Positions 41,613 to 50,092 of a DNA stretch of 64,000 nt are shown here, one piece after another. A program made the translations under genes and the position numbers. The notes beneath the pieces are model-generated. The model worked only from the letters and a program-made list of their open reading frames with translations, was not told where the DNA came from and did no database searches. Numbering within the stretch: position 1 is the first letter of the stretch; each line of letters opens with the position of its first letter. Origin of the DNA: Acinetobacter sp. 10FS3-1. Lineage in GTDB: Bacteria > Pseudomonadota > Gammaproteobacteria > Pseudomonadales > Moraxellaceae. The DNA lies in the NCBI RefSeq assembly GCF_013343215.1, contig NZ_CP039143.1, forward strand, positions 1,364,001 through 1,428,000, written 5' to 3'.

Positions 41613-41987
41613 TGCCAATACTCACAGTCTTATGGAAATACAAACACTGGATCGCAATTGCGATCTTTTTTGCTTTATGGGTGGGGCAAATTGCTTACAC
41701 CAATCATTTGAGTGGAAAGTTGCGTAAAGCCAGTGAGCAATGCACAGCCAAAATTCAGGACATTGAGCAAAAGCACCTCAAGGCTTTGACTGAAAAACAA
41801 AATCAAATTAACCAGATGAGTTTCGATTATGAAAACAAAGTCAGAACAGCGTGTACAAGTCGAAACAGTTACACGTGAAGTGCAAAAGATCATTGATCGT
41901 CCTGTTTATCTCAATCACTGCTTTGATGATGACGGCCTGCAGCAACTCAACTCACTTATCGCCAGTGGTACCAGCGAACCTCCTTGA
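41612..41987 (+). pseudogene. Inner-membrane spanin (Rz-like) with a one-base frameshift
   Basis: The ATG at 41612 overlaps the endolysin stop (TAATG). The frame encodes a membrane anchor (HWIAIAIFFALWVGQIAY) and a coiled coil, then stops early at 41878 (88 aa) after an unconvincing tail (TACTSRNSYT). In the +1 frame, sequence from ~41830 continues as a typical Rz C-terminus (EQRVQVETVTREVQKIIDRP, then DDDGLQQLNSLIA) and stops at 41987. Removing one A from the GAAAAC run near 41832 would join the two. Either a real mutation, a sequencing error or a frameshifting site. Confidence 0.7.
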
Positions 41988-42117
41988 GCCATGCGCTGAT
42001 TTACAGCAGTTGGAGTCCGGGCGGGGTAAGGTTGCTTTAGCCTGGTCCGTGAATACGGTTGCTAAATATAATGACTGTAAGGCGCGACATGGTGCAATTG
42101 TAAAAGCCCTCAAGTGA
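41875..42117 (+). CDS. Outer-membrane spanin lipoprotein (Rz1-like)
   Basis: 80 aa from the GTG at 41875 (a GTG at 41851 is possible). Lipoprotein signal with hydrophobic core LIVLFISITALMMTAC (lipobox Cys ~22), then a short Pro-containing mature part. It is nested in an alternate frame of the Rz C-terminal coding region, the classic embedded Rz/Rz1 organisation. It would connect to the inner-membrane spanin and fuse the membranes at lysis. Confidence 0.75.
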   Translation: MKCKRSLIVLFISITALMMTACSNSTHLSPVVPANLLEPCADLQQLESGRGKVALAWSVNTVAKYNDCKARHGAIVKALK

Positions 42118-42184
42118 GGGCTACACAGCCCGCTCGATTACGACGAATGTGAATGTGGGGGTGTGTGTTGGTGTGGTTTAAGAG

Positions 42185-42841
42185 TTAAGCTTTATAGTAC
42201 CGGCGCAACTCTTCAATTACAGATCTGTATTTCATCCTGCTATTTTCACACAACATATTATACTTTTGAATAAACTCACTAGGCATAGGAGTGTTGAGTC
42301 CCCTAAACGTGGTATCTATGGTCTTGTGGTATTCCTCCAAATCATCAATAACTCCTTGCAGGCTGGGTAAAAAATTTCGATTATAATCATTTTTTGGTAT
42401 TATATGACCCAATATGCATAAGGATGAAGCCATAATATTTATAATATCCCTTAACTGATTCAGATTAACATTCAGTTCTCTTTGATAAGAAATCTTATTA
42501 GGTTCTGATAAATAATCCACCAAGAAGGAGTTAATTCTCAAGAGGTTTAAATCGCAATCGTAAACCGAATCCATAACCTTCATGCAAAGCTGAGCATCTA
42601 TGTTTTTATTATGACTTATTCTCCAATCATTAAATAAATAAGCCGCAATAATTGCCGCACCAAATGTTGCTAACCCACCAAAAATACCACCAGCGAAGCT
42701 CAAAGCATCCTTGAATGAGTCTTTTGGATTTTCAGCAGGAAAGCCAATCCAAACAATAAAAAATGAAACTATTGCTATAATCCCTATACCTACGGCTGTA
42801 CTTATTAAGACGATAGTTATTTCTCTTTTTATCAACTCCAT
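42185..42841 (-). CDS. Membrane protein next to the integrase (218 aa)
   Basis: Two N-terminal transmembrane helices (ITIVLISTAVGIGIIAIVSF and FGGLATFGAAIIAAYLF) and a long cytosolic helical domain. No family recognised. It is convergent with the lysis genes, lies outside the late operon on the lysogenic strand, and is AT-rich. Such genes between lysis and int often encode superinfection exclusion or host-fitness functions. Confidence 0.65.
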   Translation of the reverse strand: MELIKREITIVLISTAVGIGIIAIVSFFIVWIGFPAENPKDSFKDALSFAGGIFGGLATFGAAIIAAYLFNDWRISHNKNIDAQLCMKVMDSVYDCDLNLLRINSFLVDYLSEPNKISYQRELNVNLNQLRDIINIMASSLCILGHIIPKNDYNRNFLPSLQGVIDDLEEYHKTIDTTFRGLNTPMPSEFIQKYNMLCENSRMKYRSVIEELRRYYKA

Positions 42842-42956
42842 ACCCCACTCAAAATCACATAATTACTTTGCAAATTTAAAGCCCACCCCGGCTCCTTCCT
42901 GAAAATTTTCCCATTCTTTATCGTGTGCTCTATATGAAAGTAGTCCCATGTTTTCA

Positions 42957-44579
42957 TTATTTATCCTTTTTAATAAGTACCGACTGATCAACATTGTAGT
43001 ACTTACTAATATCAAACCAGATTTTGATTTGACTTTCCCATTTATAAATACGGTCATTTTCAATTTTTAGCACATCTAGCCCGCTAAAATTAAAGTGTGT
43101 AGCATCTGCAGGTAACTGTTCCCATGCAATTACGGCATGGTCTTTAAACCAGCTTTCCCAAGCATTCTGAATGTAAGGCACCACGAAACTTTGCTGGATA
43201 TCATTCCAGGCAAAAATGTTTTGAATGCTAGATTTTTGCTTGTATGTATCAACAATACTTTTTGTTGGTCTAAAAGACTTTATAAATTGATCTAATAATT
43301 CCCCCACAAACGTATATTCTGTATTAATGACATCAGGCGCTTCAATCTGCGTATACAATTCTTCTGCATCAACAATATCAACTGCAGATACATAGCGTTG
43401 TTTTAGAGCAAACTGTGAATAGTTATCGTCAAACTGCATTTTTGCAGACTGAATTGCTTCTGAGTAATCCAGACGTTTGCCTCGTTTTTTAAGATTCACG
43501 TAACGCTTAAGACTATTCCAAGATGAATGCAATGTAATTGTCTGCAGCTGGGGAATAGTAAAACCATCTTCGGCGTAACGTGTGGCAGCTTCATGGCGTA
43601 AATCATGGAACCTCAGGTCTTCAATTTCATTTAAGCGACATGCTCTACGAAAATAATCACTGACTGTTTGCACATTAACTGGGAGTAGAAGGGCATCACT
43701 ATATCCAAGTTCAAGCATTCTTTTTCGTGTAGACGGCTCAAGTAGTTCATCAATGATCTGCAGGGCTTTCGGCTCTAAATGAGCATATTTATGATTCCCC
43801 TTGGATCCATCTGGGTTTTTAACATCACGAATTTTCCACTGGCTATTTTTTCTATCAAAGTCTTCAAGGCGCATTTCACAGAGTTCACCCTCACGACGAC
43901 CTGTATATATAGCCAGCCACATGACCAGGTGCATTGGAACAGCGTTGCGGATTCGCTTCCAACCTTTATAAAAGTGATTGGTAAGGATCTGCAACTCTTC
44001 TGATGTAATTAAACGATCACGTTCTTTGGATTTTGTGACAATCCGGGCCTTCTTTAAACCAATTAATGCATGTGATAGCTCATTTTTAGAATGTGCAACA
44101 TCTTCACCCCATACCAATTCAGCATGATTCAGAACTGAAGAAATATGAGATAAGTCTTTTAAAACTGTTGAGGGTGCTACGCCGCCAAGTAAGTCTGTAG
44201 GATTGCCTCTGCGTCGCTCAATAGCAAAGGATGAAAAATCCTGCCGAGAAAGAGTGTATACATCCTTAAGGGCAATATCGTATGTACATAAATTTTTTAA
44301 TGCCCAAGATTTAGTTTCTGCAAACTCATCTCCGATTTCGGTCAGATACCGGGTAATGAATTGTTCTAAAGTTTTTGACAAAACTTTGGCTTCAGGATTT
44401 AGAATAGTGGGGTTAACAAGGATCTCCGCTTCTAGTCGCTTTATCCACTCTTTTGCTTGTGACTCTTTAGCAAAGGTTCTTGTTTTAATAAATGGTGGTA
44501 AGCCTTTGCGAGTTATTCGTATTTGAGCTCTATACCGCAATTTACCATCAGCTGTTTTCCGTTCTGCAATTGTTCCCAT
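42957..44579 (-). CDS. Tyrosine integrase with an unusual C-terminal extension (540 aa)
   Basis: Arm-binding N-terminus (~1-60), core-binding domain (~75-175), then the catalytic domain with TGRREGE (Arg ~229), HDLRHEA (~327-333) and a Tyr in SLKRYVNL (~363). The typical enzyme would end near residue ~390. Here ~150 more residues follow, with a pattern resembling the NTF2/SnoaL-like fold (FKDHAVIAWEQLPADATHFN then SGLDVLKIENDRIYKWESQI). It lies beside dusB with arm-like repeats between. It catalyses integration and excision at the dusB site. Confidence 0.88.
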   Translation of the reverse strand: MGTIAERKTADGKLRYRAQIRITRKGLPPFIKTRTFAKESQAKEWIKRLEAEILVNPTILNPEAKVLSKTLEQFITRYLTEIGDEFAETKSWALKNLCTYDIALKDVYTLSRQDFSSFAIERRRGNPTDLLGGVAPSTVLKDLSHISSVLNHAELVWGEDVAHSKNELSHALIGLKKARIVTKSKERDRLITSEELQILTNHFYKGWKRIRNAVPMHLVMWLAIYTGRREGELCEMRLEDFDRKNSQWKIRDVKNPDGSKGNHKYAHLEPKALQIIDELLEPSTRKRMLELGYSDALLLPVNVQTVSDYFRRACRLNEIEDLRFHDLRHEAATRYAEDGFTIPQLQTITLHSSWNSLKRYVNLKKRGKRLDYSEAIQSAKMQFDDNYSQFALKQRYVSAVDIVDAEELYTQIEAPDVINTEYTFVGELLDQFIKSFRPTKSIVDTYKQKSSIQNIFAWNDIQQSFVVPYIQNAWESWFKDHAVIAWEQLPADATHFNFSGLDVLKIENDRIYKWESQIKIWFDISKYYNVDQSVLIKKDK

Positions 44580-44581
44580 TT

Positions 44582-44640
44582 TTTACGCCACAAATTAGTT
44601 TTACGCCATAAGCGGGATTATGGCGCAAATTAGGCGCAAA
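44582..44640. repeat. Integrase arm-type repeat cluster (attP/attR region)
   Basis: TTTACGCCA at 44582-44590 and 44600-44608, then the inverted form TGGCGCAAA at 44621-44629 and AGGCGCAAA at 44632-44640. The inner pair forms an 8-bp inverted repeat (CGCCATAA / TTATGGCG). Such repeats between int and the crossover site are typical integrase arm-binding sites. Confidence 0.5.
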
Positions 44641-44699
44641 GAATAGCTAGGAATGATGGAGAATCATGTAAAATCATTGAGAATGTGGGAAAGTAAAAA

Positions 44700-45746
44700 T
44701 TGAGTAAAAACAAAGTAATTGAAGAATTGTTTGATAAATCAAAGCATTCCCCTATTTTTGTTGCCCCGATGGCGGGCGTAACTGACCGTCCCTTCAGGAC
44801 TTTATGCAAGTACTTTGGTGCAGGCCATGCCGTCAGTGAAATGATGACCTCGGATAAAACCCTGCGCATGAGTAAAAAGAGTTTGTATCGTGCAAATTTT
44901 GATGGTGAGCTGGCACCCATTTCAGCACAGATTGCAGGTTCGGACCCGCAGGATCTGGCAGAAGCTGCCCGTTATCAGGTTGCCAATGGGGCGCAAATAG
45001 TTGATATTAATATGGGTTGTCCAGCCAAAAAAGTCTGCAATAAACTGGCAGGCTCTGCCTTGCTGCAAGATGAAGATCTGGTGGCCCGAATTATGGACAC
45101 TGTGGTCGCAGCCGTAGATGTGCCTGTGACGCTCAAAACCCGTCTGGGTTTTCTGAATGGCCAGGAAAATATTCTACGTGTCGCCAAGCGTGCTGAAGAA
45201 GCAGGTATTGCAGCATTGGCCTTGCATGGCCGTACCCGGGAAGATATGTACCTGAATACGGCACGGTATTCGCTTATTAAAAATGTGAAAGAAATATTGA
45301 CTATTCCTGTGATTGCCAATGGTGATATCGACAGTCCTGAAAAAGCCAAATATGTGCTCGACTATACGGGTGCCGATGCCATTATGATCGGCCGGGCTGC
45401 TCAAGGCAGACCCTGGATTTTTCGTGAAATTGGTCATTATCTGAAAACCGGAGAATATCTGGCTGCGCCAAGCATTCATGAAGTTAAACAGGTTTTGCTT
45501 GGGCACCTGTCTGAACTTTATGAATTTTATGGTGAATACTCCGGTTGCCGTATTTCGCGTAAACATATTGCCTGGTACACCAAGGGGCTGCATTCGAGCA
45601 ATGAATTCCGGCAAAGTATGTATCAGGTGGAGAACACTGCTGATCAATATAAAGTAGTGGAAGATTATTTTAATCATTTACTTGAATATGGTCAGATCAT
45701 GAGTGATGTGCAGGTCGATCAAGTCAACCTGCTGGAAACCAAATAA
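44700..45746 (+). CDS. dusB: tRNA-dihydrouridine synthase B
   Basis: 348 aa. FMN TIM-barrel enzyme reducing uridine to dihydrouridine in tRNA. APMAGVTDRPFRTLC (22-36), VDINMGCPAKKV with catalytic Cys107, LKTRLG and ALHGRTR, then ADAIMIGRAAQGRPWIFREI identify DusB rather than DusA. The start is a TTG at 44700 with an in-frame stop two codons upstream. The first ~20 residues differ in character from the usual short DusB N-terminus, so they are probably encoded by prophage DNA after integration in the 5' end of dusB. Confidence 0.92.
   Translation: MSKNKVIEELFDKSKHSPIFVAPMAGVTDRPFRTLCKYFGAGHAVSEMMTSDKTLRMSKKSLYRANFDGELAPISAQIAGSDPQDLAEAARYQVANGAQIVDINMGCPAKKVCNKLAGSALLQDEDLVARIMDTVVAAVDVPVTLKTRLGFLNGQENILRVAKRAEEAGIAALALHGRTREDMYLNTARYSLIKNVKEILTIPVIANGDIDSPEKAKYVLDYTGADAIMIGRAAQGRPWIFREIGHYLKTGEYLAAPSIHEVKQVLLGHLSELYEFYGEYSGCRISRKHIAWYTKGLHSSNEFRQSMYQVENTADQYKVVEDYFNHLLEYGQIMSDVQVDQVNLLETK
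44740..44815. other. Probable prophage right attachment site (attR) in the 5' end of dusB
   Basis: The conserved dusB coding sequence begins near 44760 (codons for VAPMAG). The integrase gene and arm-like repeats lie immediately upstream and the phage genes end here. The crossover core should lie in this interval, with the matching copy outside the left edge of the window. Confidence 0.45.
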
Positions 45747-45773
45747 ATCAGCTCCATCGCTAATGAATTAAGG

Positions 45774-45806
45774 AAAGGTGCTGTAGTGAAAACAGTACCT
45801 TTTTTA
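45774..45806 (+). terminator. Terminator after dusB
   Basis: AAAGGTGCTGT (45774-45784) pairs with ACAGTACCTTT (45792-45802), one mismatch, then T residues. Confidence 0.65.
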
Positions 45807-45993
45807 TCTTGAGTCGAAGCTTTTAAGTGTTCCCGTTACATTCTATTCTGACTTAAACATAGCTGCATATTATATTCACCTAAACTGGACAGGACTTGGA
45901 CACTGTTTACGTGAACCTTCTCTAAGATGGGTCTCTAGCATGGCAAGATGTAGTTTCAGTCTTGTTCATTCTCATGATCAAGGGAGATTCATA

Positions 45994-46671
45994 ATGACTA
46001 ATACTAATCGTCCAGTGACAGAATTCAGCCATAAAACTTCAACAGAATTACCAGAAGAACGCAGTGAAGCCTTAGATATTGATGCTACAGATGCAAGCGC
46101 ACGTCCAGATTTAAATACACCTCCTAAAGAGAGTCATCGTGTTCCAGACATGAATGAAGGTGAAGATCATCTGGTGGCTACTGGTGCCGGTACTTTAGGC
46201 GGAGCTGCTGTAGGTGCCGCATTTGGTGCTGTGGGTGGTCCTCCTGGTGCAGTCGTTGGCGGTATAGTAGGGGGTATAGTGGGCGGTATTGCAGGTAATG
46301 ATATCGCAACACCCGATCATCCAAATCAGGCAGATAATTACCAGCATCCCGAAAATTTGCGAGAGGCTGATAACTATCGGCAGCCAAGTGATCTAATTCA
46401 GGAAGATAACTACTGGAGAGATGAGTACCATAATCGCCCCTATTATAGTGAAACCCGTAATATGTATAGCGACTTGGACTATGACCGTGATTATCGGGGT
46501 GCCTATCAGGTCGGATATGAGAACCGTTCACGCTATGATCGCCAGACTGAATTCTCTCATGCTGAACCGGAACTGCGTACGAAGTGGGAACAGGTCAAAG
46601 GCAATACCCGTTTAAACTGGGAAGAAGCCAAGTTCGCAGTTAAGGATGCCTGGGATCGTATGACGCGTTAA
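45994..46671 (+). CDS. Glycine-zipper protein (225 aa)
   Basis: ATG at 45994 with AAGGGAG upstream. A glycine-zipper stretch at ~65-105 (GTLGGAAVGAAFGAVGG, GGIVGGIVGGIAGND) lies between an acidic, disordered N-terminus and a Tyr/Asp/Arg-rich region; the C-terminus (KWEQVKGNTRLNWEEAKFAVKDAW) is amphipathic and CsbD-like. No signal peptide. Such proteins in Acinetobacter are often stress-linked; function unknown. Confidence 0.7.
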   Translation: MTNTNRPVTEFSHKTSTELPEERSEALDIDATDASARPDLNTPPKESHRVPDMNEGEDHLVATGAGTLGGAAVGAAFGAVGGPPGAVVGGIVGGIVGGIAGNDIATPDHPNQADNYQHPENLREADNYRQPSDLIQEDNYWRDEYHNRPYYSETRNMYSDLDYDRDYRGAYQVGYENRSRYDRQTEFSHAEPELRTKWEQVKGNTRLNWEEAKFAVKDAWDRMTR

Positions 46672-46695
46672 ATAGCAGGTGAACATTTTGCAAAT

Positions 46696-46726
46696 AAAAA
46701 AGCCTCTTTTTATAAGAGGCTTTTTT
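46696..46726. terminator. Bidirectional terminator between convergent genes
   Basis: AAAAAGCCTCTT (46696-46707) / AAGAGGCTTTTT (46714-46725), A-run and T-run on either side. Confidence 0.85.
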
Positions 46727-46740
46727 AAACTCTGACTGTG

Positions 46741-47787
46741 TTATGAGCTATGTTTCATTTCCAGAACTAGCTGATTCACCAGATCTGAGGCTTCTATTTC
46801 ACGGATCTGTGCCACATTTGAACCTGCCCAGAAAGCCCCATAACCGTGATCGCCATGTTGGGCAGCTGCTGCGTATAGCTGCTTGGCCAGATCATAGGTA
46901 TAAGGATAGGCCGGTACATCCAGGCGCTCAGGAGTATCTACTTCAATATGCCAGTGGTTGATAATCCCGCGAGCAGGACGACCAGAAATGCTGGCACTTA
47001 CCTGAGTAAGCGGCTTAGACAATAAAGCTCTGCGATAAGCATCACTGGCATTCGAGGACTTGCATTGTACAAAGGCAGTGCCAAGCTGAACGGCTTCTGC
47101 ACCCAGCTCCATCATTTGGTGTGCCTGCTGGCCATCCATAATACCGCCCGCTGCAACAACAGGCAGAGAAAAGTGCTGTTTGATCAGTTTGACTAAATTA
47201 GAGGTTTTGACAGAGGCATCAAATTTTGTGCAAAAAATTCCACGATGTCCTCCCGCTTCAATGCCTTGAGCAATAATAATATCAATTCCTGCAGCTTCAA
47301 TTGCTTTGGCTTCGGCAAAGTTGGTGGCCGATACCATAGTTACAATCCCAGCTTCTTTTAAGGCCTGAATCTGGTGTGGATGCGGAATTCCGAAATGAAA
47401 ACTTACCGCACTGGGCTTAGTGTCCAGAACCAAATTCAGAAAATCATCATTGTCTTTAAAGCTGGGATAGATACATTTGAGCTGGGTAGGAGCATTGGCG
47501 CCGTATTCTGCAAATTTATCTTTAAACTGCGCAATCCATGCTTGGGCGATGCTGTCATCAAGTTCTTCACTGTCATGGCAGAAAAAATTGACCTGAAAAG
47601 GGCAATCTGTCAGCTCTTGAGTCTTTAAAATCTGTGCACGAGCAGACTCAACACTGCTAGCTCCGAGACCCAGTGAACCCAAGCCTCCCTGGTTAGACAC
47701 TTCAGCAGCAAGTTCAGGTGTTGAAACCCCAGCCATAGGTGCTAAAAAAATAGGATGTCGTATTCCCAATTTCTCTAATAAAGACAT
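46741..47787 (-). CDS. Nitronate monooxygenase-like FMN enzyme
   Basis: 348 aa from the ATG at 47787 (AAGGAGC upstream). TIM-barrel 2-nitropropane dioxygenase/nitronate monooxygenase family: HPIFLAPMAGVSTPELAAEVSNQGGLGSLG (12-41), then EAGGHRG, VAAGGIMDG and GAEAVQLGTAFV, the FMN phosphate-binding loops. It oxidises nitronates with oxygen in family members; the true substrate here is unknown. Single gene. Confidence 0.85.
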   Translation of the reverse strand: MSLLEKLGIRHPIFLAPMAGVSTPELAAEVSNQGGLGSLGLGASSVESARAQILKTQELTDCPFQVNFFCHDSEELDDSIAQAWIAQFKDKFAEYGANAPTQLKCIYPSFKDNDDFLNLVLDTKPSAVSFHFGIPHPHQIQALKEAGIVTMVSATNFAEAKAIEAAGIDIIIAQGIEAGGHRGIFCTKFDASVKTSNLVKLIKQHFSLPVVAAGGIMDGQQAHQMMELGAEAVQLGTAFVQCKSSNASDAYRRALLSKPLTQVSASISGRPARGIINHWHIEVDTPERLDVPAYPYTYDLAKQLYAAAAQHGDHGYGAFWAGSNVAQIREIEASDLVNQLVLEMKHSS

Positions 47788-48188
47788 AGATTTGCTCCTT
47801 GTTATTTTTATTACTTTGCCTCTGGCAACAGAATTAAGCAAATAATATTGGTTATTTTATTATGAAATATAAGCTCTTTAGTAACAGGCTGATTACATTC
47901 TGCTCAGCATGAAGGCTTATGAAAAAGAGAGTCTATTTCCAAGTGCAATAAACAAAGTAGTTATCATCAACTTTTACCCAAGTGTGGCCTAAATTCATGT
48001 CTGATGATGTCCATAAAAAACTGCAAACTTGAGCTGAAATGGTCAAATCTTGAGGCATCTAAGAATATGAAGCTGTATGGTTAATCTGTCCAAACCCTAT
48101 TGGTGGCGAGATGAGTGAGAAAAATACTTTAAACCTAATAGGGGTCTGCCATAATAGGCTTATCTAGCATGAAACTGAGAAGGTTATT
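47788..48188. other. Intergenic region without a gene
   Basis: 400 bases between divergent genes. I see no coding frame, RNA gene or clear repeat. It should hold the promoters of both flanking genes. Confidence 0.5.
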
Positions 48189-48707
48189 ATGAAGGCAAGG
48201 CTAATGTCATTGGCCCTTGTGGTGGGATTAACCGCTTGTACGGCAGAGCAGCAACCTAAAGATAGGGTTAATCCGGTGCAATATCAGGTGAAAACTGCTG
48301 CAGAGCTGCAACAACGCTTTAATACGCTCAATGTCCAGCTGGCGCAGGATTTCCAGCAGTTTAAAAAAGTAGAAAGCATAGCTTTTTCTCACCAGCTTCC
48401 ACTGGATGTCAATAATCTGCAAACCTTGAATCAGCATCCGGTGAGCCGGACAGCATTGAAATCCAGCAAGCTTGCTTATTGCGATATGATGAATGCTTAC
48501 TTTGCCGAAATGTATCGTTTGGGCCACTATAATCTGGATCTGGTCCATGCTATTCAATTGCCGAATGCCAAAGAGGAAGATCTGAAAAAGAACTTCTCTG
48601 ATTCTGATCAGTTCTACAGTTTTATTCTGGATCGTTATACCACCTATCGTCAGGTTCAGCAGACCATGAATTATGGTTGTAATTTAAAAGCAGCTTTATC
48701 AGTTTAG
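48189..48707 (+). CDS. Lipoprotein (172 aa)
   Basis: Signal peptide with lipobox VGLTAC (Cys 17). The mature domain is helical with two Cys (CDMMNAYF and YGCNLKAAL). No family recognised. It starts at an ATG preceded by AGAAGG and ends at a terminator shared with the convergent gene. Confidence 0.75.
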   Translation: MKARLMSLALVVGLTACTAEQQPKDRVNPVQYQVKTAAELQQRFNTLNVQLAQDFQQFKKVESIAFSHQLPLDVNNLQTLNQHPVSRTALKSSKLAYCDMMNAYFAEMYRLGHYNLDLVHAIQLPNAKEEDLKKNFSDSDQFYSFILDRYTTYRQVQQTMNYGCNLKAALSV

Positions 48708-48717
48708 GCGCTGAATA

Positions 48718-48746
48718 CAAAAGCCCATCTTTAGTAGATGGGCTTT
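48718..48746. terminator. Bidirectional terminator between convergent genes
   Basis: AAAGCCCATC / GATGGGCTTT around 48720-48745, between the lipoprotein gene and the YeeE-type gene. Confidence 0.8.
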
Positions 48747-48751
48747 ATGGT

Positions 48752-50038
48752 TTAGCAGCCTGTTAATTTTTCAGTTTTCGGCTTTTCACCGGGGAAGAAA
48801 AACGGGCGGAATTTAACACCAAGGATATTGCCCAGAAAGGCAAAGACCAGCCATAACCAGCCATGGATACTGCCAGAGGCGATCCCGCTAAAATAAGCAC
48901 CAATATTGCAGCCATAAGCCAAACGCGCACCATAACCCAGAAGTAATCCACCGAGCACAGCAGCCAGCAGGGAGCGGCGTGGGATCTTAAAATTCGGCGC
49001 AAATTTACCTGCCAGACTAGCTGCCAGCAAGGCACCCAGCATAATGCCAAAGTTCATCATCGAGGTAATATCAAACCAGAGCGATTGAGCCAAAGCTTTG
49101 GCATTGCCCGGTTGCTGCCAGTAATCCCAGGCACTAACCTCTATTCCTGCAAGACTGGCGACTTTTGCTGCCCAAACAGCAAGAGCAGAGGTGACTCCCC
49201 ATGGACGACCTGCCAAAGCAAGCGTGGCAAAGTTGAGCAGGGTTAAAATAATACCCCCCCATATTAAAGGCCAAGGCCCGCGCAGAAAACGTTTCCAGCC
49301 TTGATATTCGCTGACAGGTTCCGCTTCCAGACTGCCATGGCGTTTCTTTTCAAAATACACTGTTGCAGCAGCAATCAGGCCGAAAATGATAAAGCTTAAA
49401 ACAAGTGCCGGGATCACCCCAAAACTTTCTACCACGGAAATCGGTGCCAAATGAGGCAGGTTAAACCACCAGTCCAGATGTGAAGTGGCAATCAATGAGC
49501 CTGTACAGAAGAAAAATAGCGTAACCAGCATACGGGCACTGCCACTACCGACAGTATAGAGTGTACCTGAAGCACAACCACCGCCGAGCTGCATGCCAAT
49601 ACCGAAAATAAATGCACCAATCATCACGGACATCGAGATTGGATTAATATTACCTTTAACCGGATTACCAAACAGTTCACCAGCTCCCAATGCAGGGAAA
49701 AACAAGAGAACTGCCAAGCCCAGCATAATCATTTGTGCACGCAGGCCGCGACCACGGCGCTCTTTAATAAAGACGCGCCAGCTTGAAGTAAAACCAAAGG
49801 AGGCATGATACAGGGTCATTCCCAGTGCGCCGCCGATGAGAAAAAGCAAAGCCTGGTTAAGACCGACGACTTGATAGGCACCAATCGTACCGACAATAAG
49901 CAAGATAAAAGCCACCCAGACCGAAAGATTCGATCGCTGGGAGGATGCAGCAATAACTGACATGGGAGATAAAGCTTTAGAGATTAAACCGCTATATTCT
50001 ACGCGACTTCTCCCCTCAACTGAGATCAGTTCAGTCAT
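48752..50038 (-). CDS. YeeE/YedE-family sulfur-compound transporter
   Basis: 428 aa, about 10 hydrophobic helices. Two pseudo-symmetric halves each carry the conserved Gly/Cys element (GGGCASGTLYTVGSG and RLAYGCNIGAYFSG) of the YeeE/YedE family, whose members import thiosulfate. The substrate is inferred from the family. Located in the inner membrane; single gene. Confidence 0.85.
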   Translation of the reverse strand: MTELISVEGRSRVEYSGLISKALSPMSVIAASSQRSNLSVWVAFILLIVGTIGAYQVVGLNQALLFLIGGALGMTLYHASFGFTSSWRVFIKERRGRGLRAQMIMLGLAVLLFFPALGAGELFGNPVKGNINPISMSVMIGAFIFGIGMQLGGGCASGTLYTVGSGSARMLVTLFFFCTGSLIATSHLDWWFNLPHLAPISVVESFGVIPALVLSFIIFGLIAAATVYFEKKRHGSLEAEPVSEYQGWKRFLRGPWPLIWGGIILTLLNFATLALAGRPWGVTSALAVWAAKVASLAGIEVSAWDYWQQPGNAKALAQSLWFDITSMMNFGIMLGALLAASLAGKFAPNFKIPRRSLLAAVLGGLLLGYGARLAYGCNIGAYFSGIASGSIHGWLWLVFAFLGNILGVKFRPFFFPGEKPKTEKLTGC

Positions 50039-50092
50039 TTAAAGAGCAATTGCTCAGTCTTATAATTGATATGATTTATTGGGTTAGCTGAT

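Noticed and set aside
42863..43063. 66-codon frame at the 3' end of int, ending in GAGVGFKFAK
   Set aside because: Most of it overlaps int in another frame. A shorter 28-codon part (from ~42946) remains possible as a small gene but has no clear ribosome site.
44700..45746. Gene read first as dusA because dusA is a known integrase hotspot
   Set aside because: The signatures APMAGVTDRPFRTLC, NMGCPAKKV and GRAAQGRPWIFREI are those of DusB; DusA has a different N-terminal pattern.
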